Shown here: one piece after another, positions 30,402 to 39,765 of the stretch
Position numbering within the stretch: the first letter of the stretch is position 1
Layout of the letters: every line of letters begins with the position of its first letter
Assembly (NCBI RefSeq): GCF_027571405.1
Contig: NZ_CP092968.1
Span: forward strand, 3,804,001 to 3,868,000
Direction: 5' to 3'
DNA length: 64,000 nucleotides
Source: Methylocystis parvus OBBP
GTDB lineage: Bacteria > Pseudomonadota > Alphaproteobacteria > Rhizobiales > Beijerinckiaceae
The notes under the pieces: model-generated
Seen by the model: the letters and a program-made list of their open reading frames with translations, nothing else
Database searches by the model: none
What the model was told of the DNA's origin: nothing
Program-made: the position numbers and the translations under genes

Positions 30402-30593
30402 CGGGGAGTGGCCTTTGTTCAAGTTGCGGCCGAGCACAGTTCGGCGCGCCGCCAGCTTGTAGCAATTTCGTCGCAACGGCGCCACCCGCGCGCGGCCGCG
30501 AACTCGCCCCGCAACCGGATGCTGGCCGTTGAGCCGCGGCTTGCCTATCATTGGACGCAAGGTCCGGCGCGACAACGGATTTGGGGAGATTCG

Positions 30594-31484
30594 ATGAGAC
30601 CAGCTCTGCTTGCCTTGCCCGTTCTTTTCCTCAGCTTCGCCGCCATGGCCGGCGCGCCGGAGGAGGATTTGATCGCGGCGCGCGACGCGGCGGCCGCGAA
30701 GATCAAGAAGATTCAGGAAAAGAAGCCGGACGCTGACACGAGCAAGATCGACAGCCGGGCGCTCGCCGATCTCCAGAAGCGGCTGCGCGCGATCGTCGGC
30801 GACCTCGACGTCAGGCCCTATCCGGCGAAGGGCAAGCTTGCTTACGAGACTCTTTCGGAAAACGAGGTCGGAGGCGGCGGCTTCGACGCGCTCCGTTTCG
30901 GCAAGGGCGACGACTCGCCGGAAGTCTATGTCACCACGGAGGGCCTCGCCAGGCATTGGATCGCTCAGCCGTCGGAATGGTGGACGAAGACGCGCAAGAC
31001 GCCGCCCACGATCGACGAGGCCTTTGCCATCGACGATTTCTACGCGGAAAGCACCAGCGCGGACGCGGCCTTCGCCAGGACGGCGATTCTTCCGATCGCC
31101 AGGCCGCAGGGAGCGAGCTACGCCGTCGCCCTGCTCGGCGGCTGGGCGCAGGATATCGGCGCCAATCCGAACCAGCAGATCGTCGTCGCCCTGCGCAAGG
31201 ACGGGAAGGTCTATATCGCCATGGAGAAGGCCGGGAAGTTCAAGCTCATCCCGGCATGCGAGGCGGCATGGAAGGAGGCCGAGAAGAAATCCGAGGCGCT
31301 GGGAAAGAAATACGAGGCGGGCGGATCGAAAGACGAAAAGCTTCTCGATGGCTCGAACAAGGCGCTGGAGCAGGGTGACCGCGACTATCGCGCTTGTTAC
31401 GGCGAGCGGCTGAGCAAGGAGGCTTTCTATCCCGAACTCGTGAAGGAGGCGCAGGAGATTGCGGACCGCTTCGCGACGAAGTGA
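30594..31484 (+). CDS. Secreted protein of unknown function
   Basis: This 296-residue protein begins with a clear signal peptide ([20 protein letters not shown], residues 1-20), so it should be periplasmic. A lysine- and alanine-rich helical stretch (about residues 22-66) follows, then a mixed alpha/beta region. Two cysteines in the C-terminal third (in IPACEAAW and RACYGERL) could form a disulfide. No family is recognised. The ATG at 30594 is preceded by GGGGAGAT; a long frame upstream overlaps hisB antisense and was rejected. It is divergent from hisB and precedes the MOSC gene by 77 bp on the same strand. Confidence 0.8.
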   Translation: MRPALLALPVLFLSFAAMAGAPEEDLIAARDAAAAKIKKIQEKKPDADTSKIDSRALADLQKRLRAIVGDLDVRPYPAKGKLAYETLSENEVGGGGFDALRFGKGDDSPEVYVTTEGLARHWIAQPSEWWTKTRKTPPTIDEAFAIDDFYAESTSADAAFARTAILPIARPQGASYAVALLGGWAQDIGANPNQQIVVALRKDGKVYIAMEKAGKFKLIPACEAAWKEAEKKSEALGKKYEAGGSKDEKLLDGSNKALEQGDRDYRACYGERLSKEAFYPELVKEAQEIADRFATK

Positions 31485-31561
31485 GCCGCAGGGCGGGCGG
31501 CGCCCGGCTCCTGATAAAACCGGCGTTCGCCGCCTCGAAGTCCCATCAACAGGAAGCCTGT

Positions 31562-32320
31562 ATGCGCCTTGCCCGCCTCTATCGCTATCCTGTCAAAGGC
31601 CTTTCGCCGGAGCCGCTGAAAACGGCGGATCTGCCGACCGGCGGCTATTTCCCATGCGACCGTCTTTTCGCGCTGGAGAACGGCCCCTCGGGCTTTGCGT
31701 CCGCGGCGCCCGAGCATCAGCCGAAGATCAAATTCCTCATGCTCATGAAGAATGCGGCCTTGGCGGGTCTCGCGACGCGCTATGACGAGGCGGCCGGCGT
31801 TCTGACGATCTCGAAGGAGGGGCGCGACGTCGCGAAGGGCGATTTGCGGACGGCGGAAGGGCGCTCGGCGATCGAGCGTTATCTGAGCGACTTTGTCGGG
31901 GCCCCGGAGGTGCGTGGGCCGGTGAAGCTGCTCGAAGCGCCGGACGGCTTCCGCTTCACCGATTCGAAGTCGGGTTTCGTCTCGCTCATCAATCTGGCGA
32001 GCTGCGCCGAGATCGAGAAGGCGCAGGGCGCGCGCGTCGACCCGCTGCGCTTTCGCGGCAATCTTTACGTCGACGGCGCGCCGGCCTGGGCCGAGGCGGA
32101 TTGGCCGGGCAAGAGTCTCAGGATCGGGGGCGTCGCGCTCGACGTGCTGAAGATGACCGATCGCTGCGCCGCGACGGGCGTGGAGCCGGGAAGCGGCAAG
32201 CGGGACATGGACGTCGTGCAGACGCTGCGGATGAATTTCGGCCATATCGACTGCGGCGTCTATGCGCGAATCGAAAAAGGCGGCCGCATCGCCGTCGGCG
32301 ACGCCATTGAGCTGATCTGA
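31562..32320 (+). CDS. MOSC domain-containing protein
   Basis: This 252-residue protein has an N-terminal MOSC_N beta-barrel ([17 protein letters not shown], near residue 4) and a C-terminal MOSC domain (about residues 120-250). The MOSC cysteine that can carry sulfur or molybdenum cofactor is likely the one in [18 protein letters not shown]. Relatives such as YcbX and mARC reduce N-hydroxylated compounds using molybdenum cofactor, but the substrate here is unknown. It ends 6 bp before a strong bidirectional hairpin. Confidence 0.85.
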   Translation: MRLARLYRYPVKGLSPEPLKTADLPTGGYFPCDRLFALENGPSGFASAAPEHQPKIKFLMLMKNAALAGLATRYDEAAGVLTISKEGRDVAKGDLRTAEGRSAIERYLSDFVGAPEVRGPVKLLEAPDGFRFTDSKSGFVSLINLASCAEIEKAQGARVDPLRFRGNLYVDGAPAWAEADWPGKSLRIGGVALDVLKMTDRCAATGVEPGSGKRDMDVVQTLRMNFGHIDCGVYARIEKGGRIAVGDAIELI

Positions 32321-32326
32321 AAATGC

Positions 32327-32350
32327 GAAAGCCGCCCGAAGGCGGCTTTC
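32327..32350. terminator. Bidirectional hairpin terminator
   Basis: GAAAGCCGCC (32327-32336) pairs with GGCGGCTTTC (32341-32350) around a CGAA tetraloop. It lies between the convergent MOSC and DUF4167 genes and has A/T-rich ends that give a short U-run in both directions. Confidence 0.8.
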
Positions 32351-32362
32351 TCGATAATGGCG

Positions 32363-33265
32363 TCAAAACCGGTCCGGCTCGAAAGGCACTTCGCTCGGCG
32401 CCGGGGCTTCCTCGCGCGTTTCGCTGGCGGCCTCCTCCGCTTGCGAACGCGGCGGCCGGCGGCGGCGGCGCGAACTCAGGTGGAAATTCACGCCCTCATG
32501 CTCGCGCGCCGGCTGACGCTCGGCGGCCGGGGCGAATCCGGCTTCCGGCGCTTCGGCCTCGGCGACCGCCGGGCGCGCCGGCGGAGCGGTGATGAAGGAG
32601 GGAAGGCCGGGCGCGGGCTCGTCGCTCGCTTCCGGACGCTGGAAGCGCCGGTCGCGATTGCGCTCGAAACGGCGGGGCTCGCCTTCGTTGTTGCGCTCGC
32701 GGAAAGGCGGGCGTTGCGGGCGCTCGCCGCGGTCCATGCGCTCGGGACGATCCTGGCGCTCCTGCCGCATGTCCACCCGCATCTCGCCGATGGGACGCTC
32801 CTCATAAGGTTGCGGCTGGGGCTGCGGCTGCGCGAAATGCGGCTGCTGCTGCTGAGGTTGCTGCTGCGGCATGAAGGGCTGCGGCTGCGCCTGATAGACC
32901 GTCGGCGGCAGGCGTTCGGAGAGCGGCGCGAAACGGTCGGGCAGGGCGGCGAAATCGTCGTCGTCCTCCATCTCGATTTCGGCTTCCGACTGCGGACGGC
33001 CGAAGCCGTTGGCCTGCTGCTGGGCCGTCTGGGCGGCGGCGATCAGGCGGAAATAATGCTCGGCGTGCTGCAGCAGGCTTTCGGCCATGATCGTGTCGCC
33101 GGAGGACTGCGCGTCCCGGGCGAGCTGCAAATATTTCTCGGCGATATGCTGCGCCGTGCCGCGGATTTTGACGTCCGGGCCGTTCGACTCATAGGACCGG
33201 GTCAGGGGATTGGGGCCTTTCCGGCCGCTGCGCCCCCGCATTCGCTTGTTTTGTCCTGGTCTCAT
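32363..33265 (-). CDS. DUF4167 domain-containing protein
   Basis: This 300-residue protein has a conserved basic N-terminal DUF4167 domain (about residues 1-80: MRPGQNKRMRGRSGRK, then a helical HIAEKYLQLARDA.SSGD segment). A long low-complexity tail follows, with a Gln/Pro-rich stretch near residues 125-155 and an Arg/Glu-rich stretch near 165-225. Its basic character suggests RNA binding; this is inference. In Rhizobiales the gene typically lies near prmC, as here. The ATG at 33265 was chosen because the conserved domain begins there. Confidence 0.85.
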   Translation of the reverse strand: MRPGQNKRMRGRSGRKGPNPLTRSYESNGPDVKIRGTAQHIAEKYLQLARDAQSSGDTIMAESLLQHAEHYFRLIAAAQTAQQQANGFGRPQSEAEIEMEDDDDFAALPDRFAPLSERLPPTVYQAQPQPFMPQQQPQQQQPHFAQPQPQPQPYEERPIGEMRVDMRQERQDRPERMDRGERPQRPPFRERNNEGEPRRFERNRDRRFQRPEASDEPAPGLPSFITAPPARPAVAEAEAPEAGFAPAAERQPAREHEGVNFHLSSRRRRRPPRSQAEEAASETREEAPAPSEVPFEPDRF

Positions 33266-33797
33266 CCACTCCCCCGAAAGCTTCGCGCGCCCGGCGCGCA
33301 AATGACGCAAACTGGCTGGGCCGACCCACGCCGTTACAACCGCCAAAAGAGATCGCCTGGCCTGCGGCCTATCCGCCGCGCGCGATAACGATCGGTACTG
33401 GGAGCGCCTGGCCGCGTTCCCGCTTAAATCCCGGTCCTGCGCTTGCCGCTGCGTAAGCCCCGATCGAGCGCGTCGACAATCCGCGCCCCCGGAGCGATTG
33501 ACGTCACGCGCGCCAGATTGGCGAAACCCCAGCGGACCTGGACAGCCACGCATCTTGAAAGGATGCCCGCCTCGACGGTCGACGTGGCCTTACTCCACCT
33601 GGATCATGCAGCTTACACGCCAGCCTCTGCCGGCCTGTCCTGGGCGACCGCTCGCGAGGCGGACCCGGAAAATCGTCGAGATCCCCAATCTCGATTCCGT
33701 TCAGCTGATATAGTGTGGACTATAGAGGCTGCACCCCCCTCAGCCAAGTGCGGCGTTGCGACGGGGGCGCCGAAACCCCCGTACTGTAGCCAATATG
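33266..33797. other. 532-bp gap between prmC and DUF4167
   Basis: No convincing gene is found on either strand; open frames here lack conserved sequence or ribosome-binding sites. A hairpin GGGGGCGCCGAAACCCCC lies near 33760, just after prmC, and could terminate it. The DUF4167 promoter should lie in this stretch on the minus strand. Confidence 0.5.
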
Positions 33798-34706
33798 TCA
33801 CGACCGCCCGGGCGCCGGGCGGGCCGCCACGACGCGCTCATGGCCGCCCGCGTCGCGGCCGACGCGCGCCACGCCGAAGCCCTTGTCTCCGAGCAGCGCG
33901 GCGACGCCCACCGCCTGGTCCGAACCGACCTCGAATGCGACGATTCCGTCGCTTTTCAACAGCCGTGGAAGATCCGCGACAATCTCGCGATAGCAATCGA
34001 GGCCATCCGGGCCGCCGTCGAGCGCGAGCGCCGGATCATACAGCCGCACCTCCGGATCGAGCGCCGGAATTTCCCCCGCGCGAACATAGGGCGGATTGGA
34101 GACGATCGCGTCATAGCGACCCGCGAGCGATTCGCCCCATCTGCCGCGAACGATGCGGGCGCGATTGGCGAGACCGCAGCGCGCCAGATTGGCGGAGGTC
34201 GCGGCGCAGGCGTCGGGCGAGAGATCGACCGCGACCCCCCTCGCGCGCGGCAATTCGCTGAGCAGCGCGCAGAGGATGGCTCCCGAACCGCTGCCGAGGT
34301 CAAGAATTTCGAGCGGCGCGTCGCGATTTTCGATCAGCGCCAGCGTCGTTTCGACCAGCGTCTCCGTCTCCGCGCGCGGATCGAGCACATTTGGCGCGAC
34401 GACGAGGTCGAGCGTCCAGAAGCCGCGTTCCCCCAATATGCGCGAGACGGGCTCGCGCGCCGCGCGGCGCGCCGCATAGCGCGAAAGTCTGTCCGCCTCT
34501 TCGTCCGTGATCGGCGCCTGCGGCTCCATGGCGAGCTGCAGGCGCGTGAGGCTGGCGGCGGCGCGCAGCATGGCGCGGGCGTCGTCCTGCGCCTGGGTCC
34601 GCTCCACGCCGCTCTCGACGAGATAGGCCGCGACCTGCGCAATCGCCTGCGCCCGGGAGGTCGGCTCCTCGGGCTTGGCGGAGGCGATTGCGGCGTCGCG
34701 GCTCAC
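33798..34706 (-). CDS. prmC: Peptide chain release factor N5-glutamine methyltransferase PrmC
   Basis: This 302-residue SAM-dependent enzyme methylates the GGQ glutamine of release factors RF1 and RF2. The helical N-terminal domain covers about residues 1-100. SAM binding is shown by LDLGSGSGAI near residue 135 and the substrate-glutamine motif by NPPYV near 200. prfA is not adjacent. The stop codon of htpG lies 6 bp upstream of its start, so it may be co-transcribed with htpG. Confidence 0.94.
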   Translation of the reverse strand: MSRDAAIASAKPEEPTSRAQAIAQVAAYLVESGVERTQAQDDARAMLRAAASLTRLQLAMEPQAPITDEEADRLSRYAARRAAREPVSRILGERGFWTLDLVVAPNVLDPRAETETLVETTLALIENRDAPLEILDLGSGSGAILCALLSELPRARGVAVDLSPDACAATSANLARCGLANRARIVRGRWGESLAGRYDAIVSNPPYVRAGEIPALDPEVRLYDPALALDGGPDGLDCYREIVADLPRLLKSDGIVAFEVGSDQAVGVAALLGDKGFGVARVGRDAGGHERVVAARPAPGRS

Positions 34707-34712
34707 TTGGCC

Positions 34713-36605
34713 TCAGGCTCCTTTCGCGAGCAGCGCCGAAAGCCGTCTGGCGAAGGCGGCCGGATCGACCGGCTGCTCGCCGTCGGCGACGCGGGCGAGA
34801 TCGAAGAGAAGATGCATGCCGTCGGCGGCGCCGTCGCGGCCCTTGTCGCGCAGGCTCGCCGCGAGCGCGGCCACGGCCGGATGCTTGGCGTTGATCTCGA
34901 GCACCGGCTTGCCGAAAAGCCCGTTCTGCCCGCTTTCGGCGAGGATGCGCGCAAGCTGGCGGTCGAGGCCTTTCTCCGAGGCGACGAGACAGGCGGCGCT
35001 TTCGGTCAGGCGCGTCGAAACACGAACGTCCTCGATCGAATCGGCGAGCGTCTCCTTCAGCGCCGTGACGAGATCGTTCACGTCGGCGGCGGGCTGCGTT
35101 TCGTCCTTCGTTTCTTCCGCAAGCGGGATGAGGTCGATATCCGCCGCGCCCTGCGTGACGGATTTGAACGGCTTGCCCTCATAACCCAGCGCGCTCGTCA
35201 CCCAGAACGAATCGACCGCGTCGTCGAGCAGGAGCACTTCCACGCCGCGGGCGCGAAAACCTTCGACCTGCGGGCTCGCGGCGAGGCGCTTCGCGTCGTC
35301 GCCGGCGATGTAATAGATCGCCGTCTGGTTCTCGCGCAGTCCGGCGACATAGTCCTTCAGCGTGCGCGACTTGCCCTCCGACGTCGTCGAGGCGAAACGG
35401 GCGATGGCGAAGATATCGTCGCGGCGGCTCGGGTCTTCATGCAGACCCTCCTTCAGCACCTGGCCAAAATTCTCCCAGACCTGCTGGAATTTTTCGGGCT
35501 CGTTCTCGGCCAGCTTTTTGAGGTCGCCGAGGATCCGCGTCGCGACGGCCTTGCCGATCGAGGCGATGACGGGGCTTTTCTGCACCATCTCGCGCGACAC
35601 GTTGAGCGGAATGTCGGCGCTGTCGACGACGAGACGCACGAAGCGCAGAAAGGCCGGCAGAATCTCGACGTCGCGCGAAATCAGAACGCGGCGGACATAG
35701 AGTTTCGACTTGCTCTTGCGGGAAGGCTCGAAGAGATCGAAGGGCCGCGCGCTCGGCACGAAGGCGAGCACGGTATATTCGGTGCGGCCTTCCGCGCGCC
35801 AATGGGCGGTCAGCGCCGGCTCGTCGAAGCCGCCGGAGAGCTGACGGTAGAAATCCGTATACTGCTCCTCCGTGATCTCGGATTTGGGCTTGGTCCAGAG
35901 CGCCACGCCGTCGGCGATGCGGCGCGGCTCCTTGCCCGGCTCCTCGATGAGGTCGATCGGCGTCGAGACGGCGCCCGAATGTTCGCGCACGATGCTCTCG
36001 ATGCGCCAGGGCTCGAGAAACTCGTCGCTCTCGGCGTTGAGATGCAGCGTCACCCGCGCGCCGAGGGCCGGGGCGTCATCGAGCGCGAGCGGCGCGATCG
36101 AATAGGTTCCCTTGCCCTGCGACGACCACAGCCAGGCTTCATCCGCGCCGGCGCGCCGCGTCGCGACCTCGACGAGATCCGCGACCATGAAGACCGAGTA
36201 GAAGCCGACGCCGAATCGGCCGATTAGCGAGGAGCCCTCGCCCTCCTTGTCCTTGCCGAGCTTTTCGAGAAAGGCGCGCGTGCCGGAATTGGCGATGGCG
36301 CCCAATGCGCTGATCAATTCGTCGCGCGACATGCCGACGCCATTGTCGGCCACGTCTATCCGCCGCTTCTCCTTGTCGAGCGAGATCGTGACGAGCGGCG
36401 CGCCGGCCTGGGCGGCGAGCTTTTCATTGGAAAGCGATTCGTAGCGAAGCTTTTCGCAGGCGTCGGCGGCGTTGGAGATCAATTCGCGCAGGAAGACTTC
36501 GCGCTCCGAATAGACGGAGTGCGTCATCAGTTCGAGGAGCTGCGCGGCGTCCGCTTCAAAGCCGAACTGCTGCGGCGTTTCCGCGGTGGCGGCGTCATTC
36601 GTCAT
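34713..36605 (-). CDS. htpG: Molecular chaperone HtpG (Hsp90)
   Basis: This 630-residue Hsp90 homologue has the GHKL ATPase motifs ELISNAADACEKLR (near residue 40), DNGVGMSRDEL (near 92) and GRFGVGFYSVFM (near 130). The middle domain and C-terminal dimerisation domain follow at normal length. It starts at ATG 36605. It is the third heat-shock chaperone or protease locus in the window after hslVU and clpB, although no sigma-32 promoter could be recognised with confidence upstream. prmC follows after 6 bp. Confidence 0.97.
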   Translation of the reverse strand: MTNDAATAETPQQFGFEADAAQLLELMTHSVYSEREVFLRELISNAADACEKLRYESLSNEKLAAQAGAPLVTISLDKEKRRIDVADNGVGMSRDELISALGAIANSGTRAFLEKLGKDKEGEGSSLIGRFGVGFYSVFMVADLVEVATRRAGADEAWLWSSQGKGTYSIAPLALDDAPALGARVTLHLNAESDEFLEPWRIESIVREHSGAVSTPIDLIEEPGKEPRRIADGVALWTKPKSEITEEQYTDFYRQLSGGFDEPALTAHWRAEGRTEYTVLAFVPSARPFDLFEPSRKSKSKLYVRRVLISRDVEILPAFLRFVRLVVDSADIPLNVSREMVQKSPVIASIGKAVATRILGDLKKLAENEPEKFQQVWENFGQVLKEGLHEDPSRRDDIFAIARFASTTSEGKSRTLKDYVAGLRENQTAIYYIAGDDAKRLAASPQVEGFRARGVEVLLLDDAVDSFWVTSALGYEGKPFKSVTQGAADIDLIPLAEETKDETQPAADVNDLVTALKETLADSIEDVRVSTRLTESAACLVASEKGLDRQLARILAESGQNGLFGKPVLEINAKHPAVAALAASLRDKGRDGAADGMHLLFDLARVADGEQPVDPAAFARRLSALLAKGA

Positions 36606-37163
36606 GGGATCTCCGAAATTCGGTCACGCTCCGTCGCCCGGAGCGTCTGATTAAAAAGGGAAACGAGGCGGTCTTGCGGCCGCGCCCCTTCAGTTCGTCA
36701 TCGAGGCGGAAATTGCAAGGCGCGGGGCCCCGAAAGACAGGGTCGGCGCGGGATTGCTCCCGGCCGACCCGTCCATCGCCGCGACCATATCGACTTGCGA
36801 ACACGCGATCCCGGGGGGCTGGGGGGCTGACGAAAACCGGAAAAGCGCGCGAAAGCCGGTAGCGGCAATGAAGGATGATATTGGCCTGCGCGTTTGACGT
36901 GCAAGGGGCTCAATACGGGCGAAAATGTGAATTTTCTTTAGATCTGCCGCGCTTAAGACGCGTTAGCGGCGCCATGGCGACGGCGCTTTTCGCCCATGCG
37001 CTCTACCGGAAAGCGAGCGCGGCGCTTTTCGAAAACGCGCCCTCGCCATGCGTCGCCGATGTGCATGAGTTTCGAAAAGCGTCCCGATGGCGGAGGCGGG
37101 AGAGATGAGGGCTTGCCCTCGGCGCTGCATCGCGCAAACATGACAGAAATTTGGAGATGACGC
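36606..37163. other. 558-bp gap between htpG and the DUF2794 gene
   Basis: No gene is supported. A plus-strand frame at 36974-37108 (44 codons) has weak coding character. A tandem GGGGGGCT duplication lies near 36814-36829. Promoters for htpG (minus) and DUF2794 (plus) must lie here, but no clear consensus was read. Confidence 0.5.
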
Positions 37164-37586
37164 ATGGCGGAGTCGGAGTCGACGGAGCCCAGCCGATCCA
37201 GGCCCGCCCTTACTGTCGTGGCCGGCTCCGGTCGAACGGGGCAGATCGACCAGCAGAAGGGGCGGGGGGACGGCCGCGCGGCGACGCAGGTTTCATTTGA
37301 CCGCCGGGAGCTGAGCGCGCTTCTGAATCTCTACGGGGCCAAAGTCGCCTCGGGCGAGTGGCGCGACTATGCGCTCGACTTCACGCCGGCCAAGGCGGTG
37401 TTCTCCGTCTTCCGCCGGACCAGCGAAGAGCCGCTCTATCGCATCGAGAAGAATCCCGAGCTTGCGCGCAAACAGGGTCAATACGCCGTGATCGCGGCGG
37501 GCGGGCTCGTCATGCGGCGCGGCCACGACCTCGCCCGTGTGTTGCGCGCGCTCGACAAGGGACTGCGCCTCGTCGGGGCCGAGTAA
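37164..37586 (+). CDS. DUF2794 domain-containing protein
   Basis: This 140-residue cytoplasmic protein matches DUF2794, an alphaproteobacterial family of unknown function. The conserved part runs from VSFDRRELSALLNLYG (near residue 43) to the C-terminus. The first 40 residues are charged and probably disordered. TTGGAG lies just before the ATG. A strong hairpin terminator follows the gene and is shared with the convergent Bax-inhibitor gene. Confidence 0.87.
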   Translation: MAESESTEPSRSRPALTVVAGSGRTGQIDQQKGRGDGRAATQVSFDRRELSALLNLYGAKVASGEWRDYALDFTPAKAVFSVFRRTSEEPLYRIEKNPELARKQGQYAVIAAGGLVMRRGHDLARVLRALDKGLRLVGAE

Positions 37587-37605
37587 GCAAAGCAAGGCTG
37601 CGAGC

Positions 37606-37636
37606 AAAAAAAGCCCCGCCGGAGCGGGGCTCTTCC
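37606..37636 (-). terminator. Intrinsic terminator of the Bax-inhibitor-like gene
   Basis: On the minus strand AGCCCCGC and GCGGGGCT (37612-37631) pair around a 4-base loop and are followed by a run of seven T residues. On the plus strand it follows DUF2794 and ends in TCTTCC, a weaker terminator in that direction. Confidence 0.88.
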
Positions 37637-37650
37637 TGGTCGGTCAGTTC

Positions 37651-38424
37651 TTACTCGCTGCGCTGGTTGCCCAGCAGGAACATGAGCGACTGGAACATGT
37701 TGATGAAGTCGAGATAGAGCGAGAGCGCGCCGAAAATGCTCATCTTCTGCGTCGCTTCATAGCCCGCGCCTTCATAATACATGTCCTTGATGTTCTGGGT
37801 GTCCCAGGCGGTCAGGCCCGAGAAGATCAGAACGGACAGAATCGAGAGCGCGAACTGAAGGCCGGTCGACTGCAGGAACAGATTGACGAGGCCCGCGATC
37901 ACGAGGCCCCACACGCCCATCACAAGGAAGGAGCCGAAGGCGGAGAGGTCGCGCTTGGTCATGTAGCCGTAAAGGCTCAGGCCGCCGAAGGCCGCCGCGG
38001 TGATGAAGAAGACGCGGGCGACGGAAACGCCGGTGAAGACCAGGAGAATCCACGACATGGACAGACCCATCACCGCCGAAAAGGCGATGAACAGGTTGCG
38101 GGCCGTCGCCGCCGACATCGTGTTCGCGCGCGCGCCGATGAAGAAGACGAAGGCGAGCGGCGAGAACATGATGAGGTAGCGCAGCGGCGTCGTGTAGATC
38201 ATCGTGCCGAAAGGCGAAAGCGCGACCAGCTTGCCGCCGGCGAATTGCGGCGCGGCCAGCATGAAGGCGCCGAGCGCGACGAGACCCGTCACGGCGAGGC
38301 CAAGCGTCATGTAATTATAGACGCCGAGCATGTAAGCGCGCAGGCCCTCGTCGATCTCGGCCGTGGTCGACCGGGCGACCCCGCGGCCGTAGCCGAAGCT
38401 CGTGTTGCGGTCGTAATGTGACAT
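37651..38424 (-). CDS. Bax inhibitor-1/YccA family membrane protein
   Basis: This 257-residue integral membrane protein of the BI-1/YbhL family has seven predicted hydrophobic segments between residues 35 and 250, with a hydrophilic N-terminus. The family includes calcium-leak channels and YccA, a modulator of the FtsH protease; which role applies is not visible here. C-terminal acidic residues (TAWDTQNIKDMYYE, near 205) correspond to the conserved di-aspartyl region. The ATG at 38424 has GAGAGGATCG upstream. An intrinsic terminator follows. Confidence 0.9.
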   Translation of the reverse strand: MSHYDRNTSFGYGRGVARSTTAEIDEGLRAYMLGVYNYMTLGLAVTGLVALGAFMLAAPQFAGGKLVALSPFGTMIYTTPLRYLIMFSPLAFVFFIGARANTMSAATARNLFIAFSAVMGLSMSWILLVFTGVSVARVFFITAAAFGGLSLYGYMTKRDLSAFGSFLVMGVWGLVIAGLVNLFLQSTGLQFALSILSVLIFSGLTAWDTQNIKDMYYEGAGYEATQKMSIFGALSLYLDFINMFQSLMFLLGNQRSE

Positions 38425-38893
38425 AGCGATCCTCTCGATCTCCAAGGCCGGCGCGCGGCGTTCCGCCCTCGCCCGTGGCCTCAACCATTATGGCTAAGAG
38501 CAATATGGCTTGAGCCCGATTGCGAGGCAATATGCGAACGGATGAACTCTTGTTAAGGTGCTACTAGGCTTAAAAGAGCGTTTGCGGCCCTCGGCCTCTC
38601 GCCCCTCCCGGCGACTTTCCCGGCTTTCTCCTTCGCAGGCGCACAAGCTTGCGGCCCCCGCGCCTTCGCCTCGGCGGCTCGCATCGGACGCGGCGCCTCG
38701 ACAAATGCGGCCGCGCCCTATGTTGCACAGCAGGATAGATGACCGATTGTCGCACCCTTGCTCATGGAAGGGAATGCGATAACATCCATTAAACGGCGTC
38801 GCCCGGCCTTCTGGGATGGGAGGAGATTTGCGCGGCGCAAACGAAATTCCTGAGCGTCGCGTGTCTTTGTCGCACGAAGACCAGGAGGAGAAG
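38425..38893. other. 469-bp gap upstream of two divergent genes
   Basis: No gene is supported. The stretch is divergent control region for the BI-1 gene (minus) and the periplasmic protein gene (plus). A frame starting at 38816 joins the downstream gene but lacks a ribosome-binding site. Two ATGGCT copies near 38490 are probably chance. Confidence 0.5.
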
Positions 38894-39682
38894 ATGAGTG
38901 ACGATGCCTCTACTCCGTATCAGATCATGAAGCCCCTCAAGCTTCTCGCCCTTGCGGCGAGCCTCGCCTTCGCCGCTTTGTCCGCGGCGCCCGCCGAGGC
39001 ACATGGGCGTCTCGGCGCCGCCGAAGGCCGTTGCCGCCTGTTCATCGGGCCGGACATCATGAACTTCACGGGCTATCTGCCCGAGGCCTCGAAAAACGAG
39101 TTTTGCGAGGACATTCCTTCAACGGGCCCGATGATCATGGTGCTCGACGCGGAGCAGGAAGAGCTTCGCGACATGAAGATCGAGCTGCGCATCGTCAAGG
39201 ATATCGGCGAAGAGAAGGAAGCCGACGGCCTCGACGCGATCACGGTCGCTTACCAGCCGCCCAAGACCTATCCGACCGGCACGGTCAATTTCGAGCATGA
39301 CTTCAAGGAAGGCGGCTATTTCGTCGGCATCGTGACGGTCACGGGCGATCACGGCGAACGCTGGGTGTCGCGCTTCCCCTTCTCGGTCGACCGCACCTTC
39401 ATGCGCGATCTCCCCGTCTATGTGACGCTGGGGCTGGGCGTTATCGCGGCCTTCCTCATCTATCTCGTGCATCGCCGCCGCAACCCGCCGCCGCAATTGT
39501 CGACGGCCGCGATGGCGTTCAAATCGCCGCCCGTTCCGCCAGTCGACTCCAGTGACGACGACGCGCCTTCGGCGCAGGCGGAGGAGCCCGCTCCGGACGC
39601 CGAAGAGCAGGAAAAGCCCCGGTCGGAGAAGCGGGACGACGACCACGACGACATGGACAAATACCGGACGGCGGCGGAATAA
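38894..39682 (+). CDS. Membrane-anchored periplasmic protein of unknown function
   Basis: This 262-residue protein has a short N-terminal extension, a signal peptide (about residues 16-36, ending PAEA), a periplasmic domain of about 140 residues, one transmembrane helix (near 178-196, followed by HRRR) and an acidic, proline-rich cytoplasmic tail. Cleavage after AEA would leave histidine as residue 1 of the mature protein, as in CopC-like copper proteins. Two cysteines in the periplasmic domain (in GRCRLF and NEFCEDI) could pair. AGGAGGAG lies just before the ATG at 38894, which fixes the start. No family is recognised with confidence. Confidence 0.8.
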   Translation: MSDDASTPYQIMKPLKLLALAASLAFAALSAAPAEAHGRLGAAEGRCRLFIGPDIMNFTGYLPEASKNEFCEDIPSTGPMIMVLDAEQEELRDMKIELRIVKDIGEEKEADGLDAITVAYQPPKTYPTGTVNFEHDFKEGGYFVGIVTVTGDHGERWVSRFPFSVDRTFMRDLPVYVTLGLGVIAAFLIYLVHRRRNPPPQLSTAAMAFKSPPVPPVDSSDDDAPSAQAEEPAPDAEEQEKPRSEKRDDDHDDMDKYRTAAE

Positions 39683-39702
39683 AAGCTTTGCGCCGGCAAT
39701 AA

Positions 39703-39745
39703 AAAACCGCCGCTCCCCGGACCGGGGGCGGCGGTTTTCTTTTTG
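39703..39745. terminator. Strong bidirectional terminator
   Basis: AAAACCGCCGCTCCCCGG (39703-39720) pairs with CCGGGGGCGGCGGTTTT (39722-39738), with runs of A before and T after. It lies between the convergent periplasmic-protein and lytic-transglycosylase genes. Confidence 0.88.
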
Positions 39746-39765
39746 AAGGCTCGACGGCCTTCGGC

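Noticed and set aside
29742..30593. Upstream extension of the secreted protein gene across hisB
   Set aside because: It runs antisense through hisB, whereas the ATG at 30594 has a strong ribosome-binding site and begins a signal peptide.
33756..36227. 823-codon open frame antisense to prmC and htpG
   Set aside because: It spans two clear genes in reverse and has no recognisable domain.
36974..37108. 44-codon frame between htpG and DUF2794
   Set aside because: It lacks a ribosome-binding site and family match, and its GCGCTTTTCG repetition looks like non-coding DNA.
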